Assembly (NCBI GenBank): GCA_030847615.1
Contig: JAUMIR010000003.1
Location: 28,890,501-28,954,500 of the forward strand
Direction: 5' to 3'
DNA: 64,000 nucleotides
Origin: Gambelia wislizenii
Taxonomy: Eukaryota; Chordata; Lepidosauria; Squamata; Crotaphytidae
Positions 8,657-18,911 of the stretch are shown in pieces; position 1 is the stretch's first letter; the number at the start of each line of letters is the position of its first letter. The notes below the pieces were generated by a model. It did not search any database and had not been told where the DNA came from. It saw nothing but the letters and a program-made list of their open reading frames with translations. The translations under genes were made by a program, and so were the position numbers.

Positions 8657-11500
8657 TATCAATTTTTTAGAGCACCCCTCTTATACTGACCCGTGGCAAG
8701 TTCACCATAGAGTACTATTTTGGGGATGGTCCTCCATCCTAGAAACATGCCCTGCCCAGCGCAGCTGTGTTCTCAATATCACGGCCTCAATGCTGGTGAT
8801 CCCTGCATGCTCAAGGACAGCAACATTCATCACATAGTCAGTCCAGTGTATATTTAGGATTGTGCGTAGACAGTGCTGATGAAAGTGTTTGAGGAGGAGT
8901 AGGTGGTGGCAATAGGTGACCCATGTTTCAGATCCATGAAGGAGAATAGACAGTACAATGGCTCTATACACACTGATTTTTCTGCTTCGCCTCAGGTGTT
9001 TATTACTCCAGACTCTTTTGCAAAGTCTTCCAAATGCACTATGTGCCTTTGCTAATCTGTGATCGATCTCTTTGTCAATCTTGGCATCTGAGGAGATGAT
9101 GCTTCCCAGGTAGGTGAACTACTGAACAGACTTGAGCACAGATTTGCCGACGACAATATGGGAATGGTGGTGTTCGTTCTGTGGGGCAGACTGCTAAAGA
9201 ACCTCTGTTTTCTTCAGGTTGACTTCCAGCCCAAACAGCTATGCAGCTGTTGCAAAGCAGGATGTTAGTTGCTGCAGAGCTGCTTCTGTGTTTGCAACAA
9301 GGGCAGCATCATCAGCAAAGAGCAGCTCATGGACTAGATAGTTTAGAGTCTTAGTGTTAGCCCTCAGATGGCTTAAATTAAACAAGGTACCATCAGTAAG
9401 GTAACGTATATAGATGCCATCGTCTTCTTCGAGATCTGCCGTAGCCTTTTGGAGCATCATGCTGAAGAAGATTGTAAATAAAGTTGGCGCAAGAACACAA
9501 CATTGCTTCACTCCATTAGTTATTAGAAAGGGCTCTGAAAGACCATCGCCATATCTGACTTGACCACGCTGGCCCTCGTGTAGCAAGATAATCATTTTAA
9601 GGAATTTGGGGGGATATCCTAGTCTTTCCAGGATCTGCCACAGACCTTTCCTACTCACGGTGTCAAAGGCTTTGGTGAGGTCAACAAATGTTACATAGAG
9701 ACCCTTGTTCTGCTCTCTACATTTCTCTTGCAATTGTCTAAGGGCAAATACCATATCTGTAGTACTCCTATTGGCTCTGAAGCCACATTGGCTTTCAGGA
9801 AGAAGTTCTGCAATGGCAGGATCTAATCTGTTCAGGAGTATCCTTGCAAGGATTTTTCCAGCAATAGAGAGCAGTATTATGCCTTGATAGTTTGAGCAAT
9901 CGGATTTTGCTCCCTTTTTCTTGTACGGAGTGATGATGACTGCATCTTGGATATCTGATGGCAGTTCCCCCTTTCCCCAGCAATTCACAAGGAGTTTGTG
10001 GAATTTATCAAGGAGTACATGACCTCCGTATTCCCAAACTTCAGGTGGGATTCAATCAATCCCAGCTGCCTTGCCGTTTTTCAACTGCTGTATGGCCTTA
10101 AGGGTCTCTTCCAAAGTGGGAGCTATGTCCAATACATTTTTCATCGGTTTTTGTATCATATGTTGGATAGCTAAGCCTTGGACTACTTGGTTGGCACTAA
10201 AGAGACTTTGAAAGTGTTCAGCCCATCAATTCAGGATGGAGGCTTTATCAGTAATTAATGTTTGACCATCTGTACTGTATAAGGAGATTTGGATCTGATA
10301 AGTAGGTCCAAACACTGCCTTAAGAGCTTCATAAAATCCTCTAGAATCCCCCAGATCTGCACAGCATTGTTTATTATCTGCTACATTGATCCACCACTTG
10401 TTCTGCATGTCTCGAAGTTTTTGTTGAAGTTTACTACATTTGAGACGGAAAGCTGATTTTCTTACATGGCAAGTTGGCTGGGCGAGGTATGCCTGGTGAG
10501 CAGTTCTCTTCTTTGCCAACAGCTCCTGGATCTCTTGGTTGTTTTCATCAAACTAGTCTTGATTTTTCTTGTGGGAGAACCTGAGGGATTCTTCTGCAGA
10601 CTGGAGGATACTCTTTTTGGTATGTTGCCAAAGCACTGTAGGAGAAGGATCTATAGGATGGTCTTCAAGTTTTGTTTGCAGATTTGCCTGGAAGTTGTGT
10701 CTCATGGTAGCTTGTTGAAGATTGTTGACTTGGAGTCTCTTCTTAAAATGCCACCCCTCTTAGGTTTGAACTTAAGATGAAGATTTAGTTTACATCTGAC
10801 GAGGCCATCGCGAATGTTTCTCTGGCGGACTAGAACATAGTCAATGAGGAGCAGCCAATGTTTGGATTGGGGATGCATCCAGGTTGTCTTCAAGCTGTAT
10901 TTCTGCTGAAAGATAGTGTTTGTAATAGTCAGTTGTTATTCTGCACAGAACTCTAGCAAGATTTGTCCGTTATCATTGCAATTTCCAACACCATGCTTGC
11001 CTAAGACACCTTTCCAGGCTTCAGAGTTCTTTCCTACTCTGGCATAGAAGTCACCAAGGATAATAATTTTATCTTCTACAGGGACTTTTTGTATGAGTTG
11101 GCGTAGGTCTGTGTAGAATTTGTCTTTCTCTACAGGGTCGGCTTGCATAGTTGGGGCATATATACTAAAGAGAACAACATGTGGGAGGCGTAAGGAAATA
11201 ATGCAATCAGAGTTTCCTGTTGGCAAAGTTTCAAGTTTGGAGGCAATGGAGTTTTTAATCATGAAGCCTATTCCTGCAAGATGTTTTTCAGTTTTGGGTT
11301 TGCCAGACCACTAAAGTGTGTACCTGGCGCCGTGTTCTTTAAGGCTGCCTTCCTCATGGAGACGAACGTCACTAAGAGCAGTGATGTCAATATTAAGTTG
11401 TGATAGTTCATGGGCTATTAGAGCAGAATGACGCTCAGGTCGTCCACTATCTGCAGAGTCTCGCATGGTTCTGATGTTCCAGCATGCAAGTTTCAGTTTA
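8657..11500 (-). pseudogene. LINE ORF: endonuclease and reverse transcriptase, frameshifted
   Basis: On the minus strand, the endonuclease region (about 11500-10900) shows IYAPTMQAD and ILGDFYARVG; the catalytic Asn of the usual GDFNARVG is Tyr here. A linker (10519-10226) follows, then the reverse transcriptase (9988-9239) with FVDLTKAFDTVSRKGLW and the catalytic FADD (codons at 9308-9319). The thumb/C-terminal part (8971-8702) has LHGSETWVTY and AQLRWAGHVSRMED-type motifs, and the frame then runs to the insertion site. Several frame changes and stops interrupt the gene. Its missing C-terminus is at 2396-2689, on the far side of the Gypsy insertion. The protein would nick DNA and copy its own RNA at the target. 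Confidence 0.85.
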
Positions 11501-12616
11501 TTTACACCTTTGGAGGCCGGTGTGTGCTTTTGTTTCTTTGCCTTGGTTTGACTGCATCAGAAGACGCCCGTTGGCCATGGCTAGCCAACCAGGTAGATGG
11601 GGATGAGCTTTCGTTAGGCCACCTTTTCTAGGCCCCTCTCCATAAGGAGCAAGCAGTGCTCTCCTTTAAAAAGGCTTCTTGGCTGTTCAGGATGCTGCCG
11701 AACAAGACTGTCATCTCCCAGGTCAGCCTGAGCAACCAAAGTACTGAACCGCCTGCATGCAGGGTTGGGTCTGCAGCTTCCAGTGCATCTTTACACCTGC
11801 CATTTCATCCCTTGCCTATCACTACAGGGCTTTTTTTGGAATTGGATTTGTCCTTCGAGCCTGTGCAATGGATTTGTCTGGTGGAGCGCAGCGTGCACAG
11901 AGCTGGCCTCACCCTTTAAACCAAAGGTTCATCTACTGGACTTGCAAGCATGGACGGTAGCAGTGAGGTCCTTGGGCCGTAGGTTTGATTAGAGCAGTGA
12001 TGGCGAACCTATGACACGCGTCACCACTGACATGCGTAGCCATCTGTGGTGACATGTGGCTAGGCCTCCCCCCTTCCCCCTCAACCTCATCACCGTCCCT
12101 AAAGGGGCAGGTGTGGCTTTGAAGCCCCAATCACCAATTTAGGGAGGGGGAGGGGGGAGAAAAGTGGCAGGCGGGACTACGAAGCATCGATCGCCACCAG
12201 AAAGGCTGGATAAGGCGGCGGGCAGGTTGGCGGGAGTCTGCCTGGCCTCTCCCTGGCTTTCCTGAGGGGGCTTCAGGGCTTCGAAGCCCCGGAACCACCT
12301 GAGAAAGGCTGGTGAAGTTGGCAGACAGGGGGGTGGGAGTCTGCCTGTCCTCTCACTGGCCTTCCTTAGTTGGTTGACCTTACAGGGTTGGACGAGCACC
12401 ATCTGCCCGGTTTTGAGATTAGAGTTTTCCTTTTTCTAGGATGGTTGCCATAGGCTAGAGAGCCCATCCTGCCCTTTGACACTTTTTGTCAGACCCTTCA
12501 GTTTTGACCTGTCTGGCATTGGAGACCCTACCAGTGGCTATTGTGCCACCGCCAGCATAGCTCAAAACATAATTAGGGTATGCAAGCCTCTCTCCCACGA
12601 CAAGGGAGCATCAATG
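11501..12616 (-). other. 5' leader of the minus-strand LINE, interrupted by a hAT-like piece
   Basis: Reading on the minus strand, the sequence after the hAT-like piece (GAAAACTCTAATC at about 12417-12429) joins smoothly to AAACCTACGGCC just below 11987, which restores one continuous leader. No ORF1 was recognised. The boundary with the Gmr1-like element lies around 12600-12650. Confidence 0.5.
11987..12424 (+). mobile_element. hAT-like insertion in the LINE leader, 8-bp duplication GATTAGAG
   Basis: GATTAGAG occurs at 11987-11994 and again at 12417-12424, bounding 422 bp. The left end, CAGTGATGGCGAACCTATG, is a typical hAT terminus. The right end does not show the matching inverted terminus, so it is either decayed, truncated, or the right-hand boundary is partly LINE sequence. 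Confidence 0.45.
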
Positions 12617-12697
12617 GAGAAACATACCAGATACCCATAGTTGGTTAAAGTTTGTGTAGAAAACCAACAATAAAGGTTTGGGCGTTGAGTTAGGGGA

Positions 12698-13086
12698 GTA
12701 ATCTCTGAGGTAACAGTGAAAGGGTAATTGGTAAGAGATTACTTCAAACCCGACCTCGCCACACAGTTATCTCAGAACTAGTCTCTGAGTTAACATATTG
12801 GGTAATTTTAGGAGACTTGTAGATAGAGATAAGACAGACAAAAGTGATTCGTGAGGTAAAACTATGGGTAAAGTAAGGAATCACTGGTCTGACTTTGAGG
12901 TTCAAGTGGGATCTCTGTACTTGGTAGAGGCACAGTTAATTCAACATGATTCCTGAGGTAAACGACAGCGGTAACATAGGGAACCACTAGTTTGATTGTA
13001 AAATCCAAATAAATTTATTTTACTCAGTTGAGGCAAAGTAAAAAGCTATTTCCTGATGTAAAGTTTTGGGTATTGGTAAGGAAATA
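12698..13086 (+). repeat. Degenerate tandem repeat forming five similar hairpins in the Gmr1-like leader
   Basis: Five units start at 12698, 12780, 12843, 12947 and 13047. Each has a short stem enclosing a 24-27 base loop with the shared motifs GAGGTAA and GGGTAA. Stems: 12698-12706 with 12734-12742 (9 bp, perfect); 12780-12785 with 12812-12817 (6 bp); 12843-12850 with 12878-12885 (8 bp, perfect); 12947-12954 with 12979-12986 (7 of 8, one G-U); 13047-13054 with 13079-13086 (8 bp, perfect). The stem sequences differ between units while pairing is kept, and the linkers are also alignable at low identity. The array ends just before the Gag ATG at 13095. Confidence 0.7.
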
Positions 13087-13094
13087 CTGCTAAC

Positions 13095-14474
13095 ATGCCT
13101 CCTAAGAAAGTCAAAACCCCAGCCATAGCTGAATGGGTGGAGGAAGAGGAGGTCAGGGAAGAAATGGTGGCTAGTCTTGACACCTCCATTTCTGAACCCC
13201 AAGAGAGTATAGAGATTTGGAAAATCAAACTTGAAGTGGCCAAAATAGAAAAGGAAAAGGAAATGGAAATGGCCAGACTCAGAGAAAAAGAAAAAGAACA
13301 AGAAAATGAGAGGCTTCTGAGAGAAAAAGAGTTTGAAAGAGAAAAAGCCATTGAATTGGCCAGAATTAAAAGGAAAAAAGAGAGAAAGAAAAGGATTATC
13401 AAATTAGAATGAGAAATATGGATCAGGGAATCCCTCAACCTCAAGTGGTCCCTGAGGTAAATAGGTTACATCAGATTGAGATTAAGAGGTTCCCCAGGTA
13501 TTATAAAGGGGATAACATTGACTCTTTCTTCATTAACTTTGAAAGGACTTGTTCAGAATGGAAAATAAAGAATGAGGAAAGAATGAGTTATTTAAGATCA
13601 CAGATTAGTGGAGTTCTCACAGAAATATACGCAGAAATGAGGAAAGATGAAGCCCAAAATTATGATTTATTTGAAGAAATGGTGAAGCAAAGATTTGGCC
13701 TTATGCCTGAACATCATAGATGTCGATTCTGAACAATTAAGAGAGAGGGAAATGAGTCTTTTTGTCAATTGGGGGCCAGGTTAGATAATTTATTAAAAAG
13801 TTGGATTGAAGGAGCCAAAATAACAACCAAGGAAGAATTACAGAGTTTTATAGGATTAGAACAATTCTATAATGTTATTCCCCAAGAATATAGATGGCTG
13901 GTACAAGACAAACAGCCTAAGACTGTGGCAGAAGCAGCCAAATTGCTTGATGCTATAGCATTGATCAGGGAAGATAGTTGAAAGACAGCAAGACATGAGG
14001 TAAAATCTCAGGAAAATGAAAATAAAAATCCTAAGAAGTGGCATACTTTGAAAGATAAGAATAACAATGGTAAAAAATTTTAGACCCTGGCAAAAAGAAA
14101 AACTGTGTGAAGATGAGAGAAAAGGTTTTGGGATGAGTGAGTGTGACCTTGACACCCATAAAAAAGACAGCTGGACCGGGGAGCAATCAAAACCCAGTCC
14201 CAAAAAGTGTTACGAATGTGGAAAATTGGGTCACCTCAGATATAGCTGTCCAAATATATTTAATAAGGACTCAAAATCAAATATAAAATCAGCTTATTGT
14301 GTAAACTCAGTTAAACCAGCAATACAAGAGTGCTATCACAGAGAACAGCCTGAGGTGACAGTTGCTATGGCAACAACAGTTGACACAATGTCAGATTCTA
14401 AGAGAGCTTCTTCTCCAAGAACTTGCCTGTTTGTGAGAAATTTCTCTCCAGAAACAGAAACTGATGAACACTGA
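13095..14474 (+). pseudogene. Gag of the Gmr1-like element, with SCAN-like domain
   Basis: The ATG at 13095 opens a 105-codon frame that is strongly charged and heptad-like from about residue 50 (coiled coil likely). The next frame (13409-13732) continues Gag (EIKRFPRYYKGDNIDSFF). Frame 13769-13981 gives a SCAN-like segment: TKEELQSFIGLEQFYNVIP followed by WLVQDKQPKTVAEAAKLLD, matching the TKEQ..LLVLEQF and W...P.S.EEA..LLE pattern of SCAN domains. The frame at 14067-14474 has an intact zinc knuckle, CYECGKLGHLRYSC (C-x2-C-x4-H-x4-C, about 14208-14250). Three frame changes or stops separate these parts. Gag would form the particle core and bind the RNA. Confidence 0.8.
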
Positions 14475-14489
14475 GAATGAATACAAATA

Positions 14490-16303
14490 AATAAGTCCTG
14501 GGTGTGGGGTTTTCGTGATTCGGGGGCTGATGTGTGTATAGTTAAATCACACTTAATAAAATCTCAAGATTTGTGTCCAGATGAAGACATAGTGTTAAAG
14601 GGCTTGTGGGGGGTCCTGCTTTTAAAGAACCAGTATGCAAGTTAGACATTTCCTTTAGAGGACACAGCCTCCAGTGGAAATTTGCAGTCTGGGATGATAT
14701 TCCATTCCCATGTCTAATTGGAAATGACTTAGATAGATATTTTAGATTTGCTTGTGTTGTCTCCAGACAACAAGGAAAGAAAAAGCCCTCAGAACAGATC
14801 AATCCAATGTCTAAAAAGGAACAAAAAAAAGAAGTGGTCACTAAATATGAGGTTAAAGTGACAAATTCCTCAGAAAATGAGAGATCTGAGGAGATTGAAG
14901 TAAAAAACACCCCTGAATTTGGTCAAGAACAAAGAAGTGATGAAAGTTTAAAACCTTTGTTCATGTTGGCAAATGATGAAACTGATGTAGAGATAAATAA
15001 AGAACGCCCTCACAGATTTAGAATGATCGAAGACAATTTATATAGAGAAGTCCTAAAGCGTAAATATAACACACAAAAAGAAATCCAAAAACAATTAGTG
15101 GTTCCTCAGAAATACAGAAGCCAGATTCTCGAAATGGCCGATTCTAGTTCATTCGGAGGACATTTGGGAATAAAGAAGACCACCCAAAGAATCTGTTCAA
15201 ATTTTTACTGGCCAATGATGGGACAAGATATTAAACACTATTGTAAATCCTGTGACATTTGTCAGGAAATGGGCTCTGGCAAAGATAAGACCAGAGCCAA
15301 GCTTTGTCCATTATCAGTAATTTCACAGCCATTTCAAAGGATAGGCATAGACATTGTGGGCCCATTACCACAGGCTACACAGAAAGGAAATAAGTACATT
15401 CTGACTGTGATAGATTATGCCACAAGATATCCTGAGGCTGTGGCTTTGGGAAATACAGAGGCAACGACGGTGGCAAACACTTTAATAAACATTTTCTGTA
15501 GATTAGGATTTCCCAGTGAGATTATCTCAGATTTGGGAAGTTTGTTTACTTCAAAGGTGATGCAGAAACTATGAGAGGTATGTGGGGTTAAACATTTGAC
15601 TACAACCGCTTATCACCCACAGAGTAACAGACTGACAGAAATTTTTAACGGGACATTAATCCACATGATTAAATCCTATACCGAAGAAAATTGAAGAGAT
15701 TGGGACACCAAGCTACAACACCTGTTGTTCACATACCAAGAAGTCCCACAAGAAAGCTTGGGATTCAGTCCATTTGAGTTGATGTTTGGACACAGAGTGA
15801 AAGGACCTTTGGATCTCCTTTGACTCAAGTGGAAGACTCCAGGAGAAAGGGAGCCCGAAGGTGTGGTGACATATGTCCAGACCCTGACAACATCTTTACA
15901 TCAAGTCCTTTGAATTGCTGGAGACAATTTAAAGACAACCTAACATTAATAAAAGACTTGGTATGATGAGAAGGCCAGAGAGTGAAGTTTCCTGCCGGGA
16001 GATGAAGTTTTTACTTCTGCGACCAACGAGAGGGAACAAATTTCAATATGCGTGGACTGGCCCAGTTAAGTGACAGAAAAGATCAATGATGTCAACTATA
16101 TAGTGGACTTGGGAGATGAGGGGGGATGTAAATTAATACATGTAAATATATTAAAACCCTATTACAGGAGGGGAAATCTGGTGTTATATGCAGTCAAAGA
16201 GATGGGGGATGAAGGGATTGCCATTCCTAGATGGACCTTTGAAAATACAGAAAAAGAAAAGGTACAAGAGGTTACTCTTGACTCTTCTCTTACTCCCAAA
16301 TAA
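14490..16303 (+). pseudogene. Pol part 1 of the Gmr1-like element: protease and integrase
   Basis: Protease: GFRDSGADVCIV with the Asp codon at 14517-14519, and a downstream CLIGNDL in the frame starting near 14606, so a frameshift lies between. Integrase: a zinc module (GGHLGIKKTTQRI ... CKSCDICQ, first His apparently replaced by Asp), then the catalytic acids Asp at 15350-15352 (IGIDIVGPLP), Asp at 15530-15532 (ISDLGSLFTS) and Glu at 15638-15640 (NRLTEIFNG), giving spacings of 60 and 36 codons. A TGA at about 15571 and several later stops break the core. The end (16070-16303) resembles a GPY/F-type tail (HVNILKPYYRR). It stands upstream of RT, which is the unusual order. Confidence 0.82.
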
Positions 16304-16312
16304 CAAGAAATA

Positions 16313-17681
16313 ATGCATGTGTTAGTTAAGTTTAAGGACATCTTTTCCGATTTACCAAGAAGGGTAAAAGAGATAGTTCATCATATCAATACAGAAGAGA
16401 CAAGTCCTGTTGCCATGTCTCCTTACCAAGTAACTGTTCCAGTGGCAGACAACATAAATAAGGAAATTGATACCATGCTCAAGATGGGGATTATTGTACC
16501 ATCACAGAGTCCTCGGGCATCACCGGTAGTACTGGTGGAAAAACCTGATCACACTATTAGGTTTTGTATAGATTATAGGCGGTTAAATAAAATAACCCAA
16601 ACTGACACCTATCCTATGCCCCAAACAGAAGATCTAATTGAGAAGATGGGAAGGGCACAGTATATCTCCACACTAGACTTGACCAAGGGATATTGGCAAG
16701 TAGGCATGTGTCCAAAGGACCAGATGAAAACTGCCTTTGTTACACATAGGGGTTTATATGAATTTACAGTGTTGCCCTTTGGTTTAAATACTGCACCCTC
16801 TACCTTTCAAAGGATGGTTGACAACATCTTAGCAGGTTTAAAACATTGTGTGGTAGCCTACATTGACGACATTGGAATCTTTAGTAACTCCTGGGATGAG
16901 CATATTCACCATCTCACTGAAGTTCTGGGAAGACTTAAAAAGAGTGGGGGGACCGTCAAATGTTCCAAGTGTCATATAGGGAAAAGAGAGAGCCGATCTA
17001 CCTAGGCTATATTGTAGGCAGTGGAACCATTAAAACCGAAACTTCTAAAGTGGAAGCCATAGTTAACTGGCCTATTCCAACTTCTAAGAAAGGTGTGCGA
17101 TCATTCCTAGGACTAGCAGGATACTATAGGAAATTTATTCCCAATTTCAGCAATATTGCAAGTTGATTGTCCGATTTAACCAAAAAGGAGAAGCCTGCCA
17201 AAGTCCTATGGTCAGAAAGGTGCAACAGTGCATTCAGAGAGTTAAAACACCTGATGACCACAGCACCTGTTCTGATGGCACCAGATTACACCAAGACTTT
17301 TATAGTCACTACGGATGCCTCTAATGTTGGACTTGGGGCAGTTTTAAGTCAAGAAGACAATGATGGCCAGATACATCCAATCTTGTACATAAGTAAAAAA
17401 AAAAACTCCTCCCTAGAGAACGACACTTAGCCACCATAGAAAAGGAATGCATGGCTATAGTGTGGGCTATAAAAAAGCTTACACCATACTTATGGGGAAG
17501 AAAGTTCGTTATCAGAACAGATCACTTCCCCCTATGCTGGTTGAATCAGACCAAAGATAATAACAGTAAATTACTGCAATGGAGTCTAATGTTACAGGAC
17601 TTTGATTACTCCATCCAGTATATAAAAGGTAAGGAAAATATAGTGGCAGATGGTCTCTCTAGACAATACGAAGAGAGGTAA
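16313..17681 (+). pseudogene. Pol part 2 of the Gmr1-like element: reverse transcriptase and RNase H
   Basis: RT motifs are clear in the frame 16313-17005: SPRASPVVLVEK, RFCIDYRRLNKIT, LDLTKGYWQV, FGLNTAPSTFQRMV and the catalytic YIDD at 16859-16870. A frameshift near 16970 moves to a frame with GVRSFLGLAGYYRKFIPNF, which ends in a TGA at 17164. RNase H follows: TTDASNVGLGAVLSQ (Asp 17314-17316), and after a shift at an A-run near 17396-17406, IRTDHFPLCWL (Asp 17520-17522) and IVADGLSR. No integrase or chromodomain follows; the frame ends at 17681, about 200 bp before the LTR. Confidence 0.87.
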
Positions 17682-17867
17682 GATAGTAGAGTGATAAAGA
17701 GTCTATGAACAGTTTGATATAATTGTGTATATAAATATGATATGTAGATGTACAGAGTTTGTATTCACATGATGTTATATATTATGAGTTATAAGGTAGG
17801 TATAATTTGGGAGTGATGTTATATTAACTCACATAACCGTTTGGTCATGTGTGTTAATACACCTGTA

Positions 17868-17880
17868 AAGGGGGGAGGTG
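17868..17880 (+). promoter_or_regulatory. Polypurine tract of the Gmr1-like element
   Basis: AAAGGGGGGAGGTG abuts the start of the 3' LTR at 17881, the expected place for the plus-strand primer. Confidence 0.65.
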
Positions 17881-18207
17881 TGTGATGAAAAGGCTGCTCT
17901 TTTAGCCAATCTCAGATCAGCAGGTGCCTAGCCAATAGGAAGGCAGCTGGGCATGACTATAAAAGGGACCTGACAGAGAGTGAGAGGGGGGTTAATTGTT
18001 TTGAGGTTTGACTGGAAAGAGAGAGTTACAGCAAAGGGAGGGTGTGCTCTTAGAGTTCCTAAGAGAAGAGAAGAATTCATTGGAGTTGAAACCAAGAATT
18101 TTAAAGATGAGCACAAAATCTGAATGATCAGTCTGTCAATTATGGCTTCTCCTACATTTGCTCTTTTTACAGTCTCTAAATGAATCCCAATAAATGGCTC
18201 CATCACA
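17881..18207 (+). repeat. 3' LTR of the Gmr1-like element
   Basis: It begins TGTGATG and ends CATCACA, a perfect 7-bp inverted terminus. Inside are two CCAAT boxes (17906-17910, 17932-17936), a TATA box TATAAAAG (17958-17965) and a polyadenylation signal AATAAA (18189-18194), which give a U3-R-U5 layout. No second copy was found upstream. Confidence 0.75.
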
Positions 18208-18290
18208 TCTTCTCTGATTTCAGAAGCTTAGCATGGTTGGACTGACTAGTATTTTACCAGGTGACTACCAGGGAGCACCTGGAATCTCCA
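18208..18290 (+). repeat. 5S-rRNA-like fragment (3' two thirds)
   Basis: The stretch CTGATTTCAGAAGC then TTAGCATGG...ACTAGTATTTTACC...GGGAGCACCTGGAAT follows the vertebrate 5S rRNA from its CTGATCTCGGAAGC box to its 3' part with many substitutions. The 5' third is missing where the LTR ends. It is a pseudogene or the head of a 5S-derived SINE, not a working gene. Confidence 0.5.
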
Positions 18291-18780
18291 GATAAGACCA
18301 GGAAGAAAACTCTGAAGAGCTTCAAATTTTGTTTGAAATTTTCCAAACTAAATGAAATAAAACAATAAAAATACATAATAGAAAATTGGGGGGGGGGAGG
18401 AAAAGAAAAAAAGGCAAGAAAAGAAGGAAAGACAAGTCAAAGAAGAAAGAAAAATAAAAAGTAAAAGCAACTTCCAATCTTCTTTCAATAGTTACTAAAA
18501 TATATAATCCGTCTGAACCTCACTCATCTAATAGATCCTCCTCCTCCTTTCTATAACATATGCTTACTAATAGTCAAAATCAAAACTTATAAAATCACAT
18601 ATTCTACAGAAAGTCAATATAGGGTTAGTAATCTTTTTCAACTACTATTATTAATCTTTCCCTAAATTAAACTAAACAATTTGCTGGCTCATTCTATTTT
18701 AATGTCACCATGTGGCTAATTTCTTCCCTCTCCCCTTCTCTGAGGAGAGAATCAGCAACAGGTTTCCCTTTCATGGAGCT
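18291..18780. other. No gene; purine-rich tract
   Basis: A long purine-dominated tract (about 18385-18470: G run followed by A/G mix) is the only notable content. Confidence 0.5.
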
Positions 18781-18911
18781 CTGTGAAGGGACGTCTGTTG
18801 GCCATCACTGTCACTCAGGAGTCCCCTGCAGCACCACGTTTCAAATGATTTGATTCTCTTCCTACTAATTTTCTTCACTGGCCAGCTTTCACAGCTATAC
18901 ACAGAAATTTT
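18781..18911 (-). pseudogene. RTE/BovB-like reverse-transcriptase C-terminal fragment
   Basis: On the minus strand a short frame reads VYSCESWPVKKISRKRIKSF then ETWCCRGLL, matching the conserved 'ESWTVKKAD.KRIDSFEMWCWRRLL' region near the end of RTE/BovB-type ORFs. The same phrase occurs with variation in other LINE groups, so the family call is tentative. Confidence 0.45.

Larger units (their letters stand above)
2191..12616 (-). mobile_element. Non-LTR retrotransposon (APE-type LINE), minus strand, split by a Gypsy insertion
   Basis: Read on the minus strand from about 12600 down to about 2200 (excluding 2690-8651), the sequence gives a 5' leader, an AP-endonuclease-like domain, a reverse transcriptase and a C-terminal Cys/His finger. 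The frame on the minus strand runs to TACAAGG at 8652-8658 and resumes at CAAGGACTCC at 2689 and below, so the Gypsy element landed inside the ORF. The 5' leader on the minus strand starts near 12600 and is itself interrupted at 11995-12416 by a hAT-like piece. Frameshifts and stops are frequent, so the copy is dead. The C-terminal finger and endonuclease separate it from R2-like elements. I do not name a clade. Confidence 0.8.
12617..18207 (+). mobile_element. Gmr1-like Gypsy LTR retrotransposon (integrase before RT)
   Basis: From 5' to 3' it has a repeat-rich leader, Gag with coiled-coil, SCAN-like domain and zinc knuckle, protease, integrase, reverse transcriptase, RNase H, polypurine tract and a 327-bp 3' LTR. 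Integrase coding (15110-16300) comes before RT (16313-17005), which among Gypsy elements is the mark of the Gmr1-like group. SCAN domains of vertebrate zinc-finger proteins are thought to come from Gag of this group (established proposal). No 5' LTR is visible, so the left boundary is approximate. All genes carry stops or frameshifts. Confidence 0.85.

Noticed and set aside
17958..17965. TATAAAAG as a host gene promoter
   Set aside because: It sits inside the LTR with CCAAT boxes and AATAAA in the expected order.
18208..18290. Functional 5S rRNA gene
   Set aside because: The 5' third is absent and conserved positions of the internal promoter are changed.
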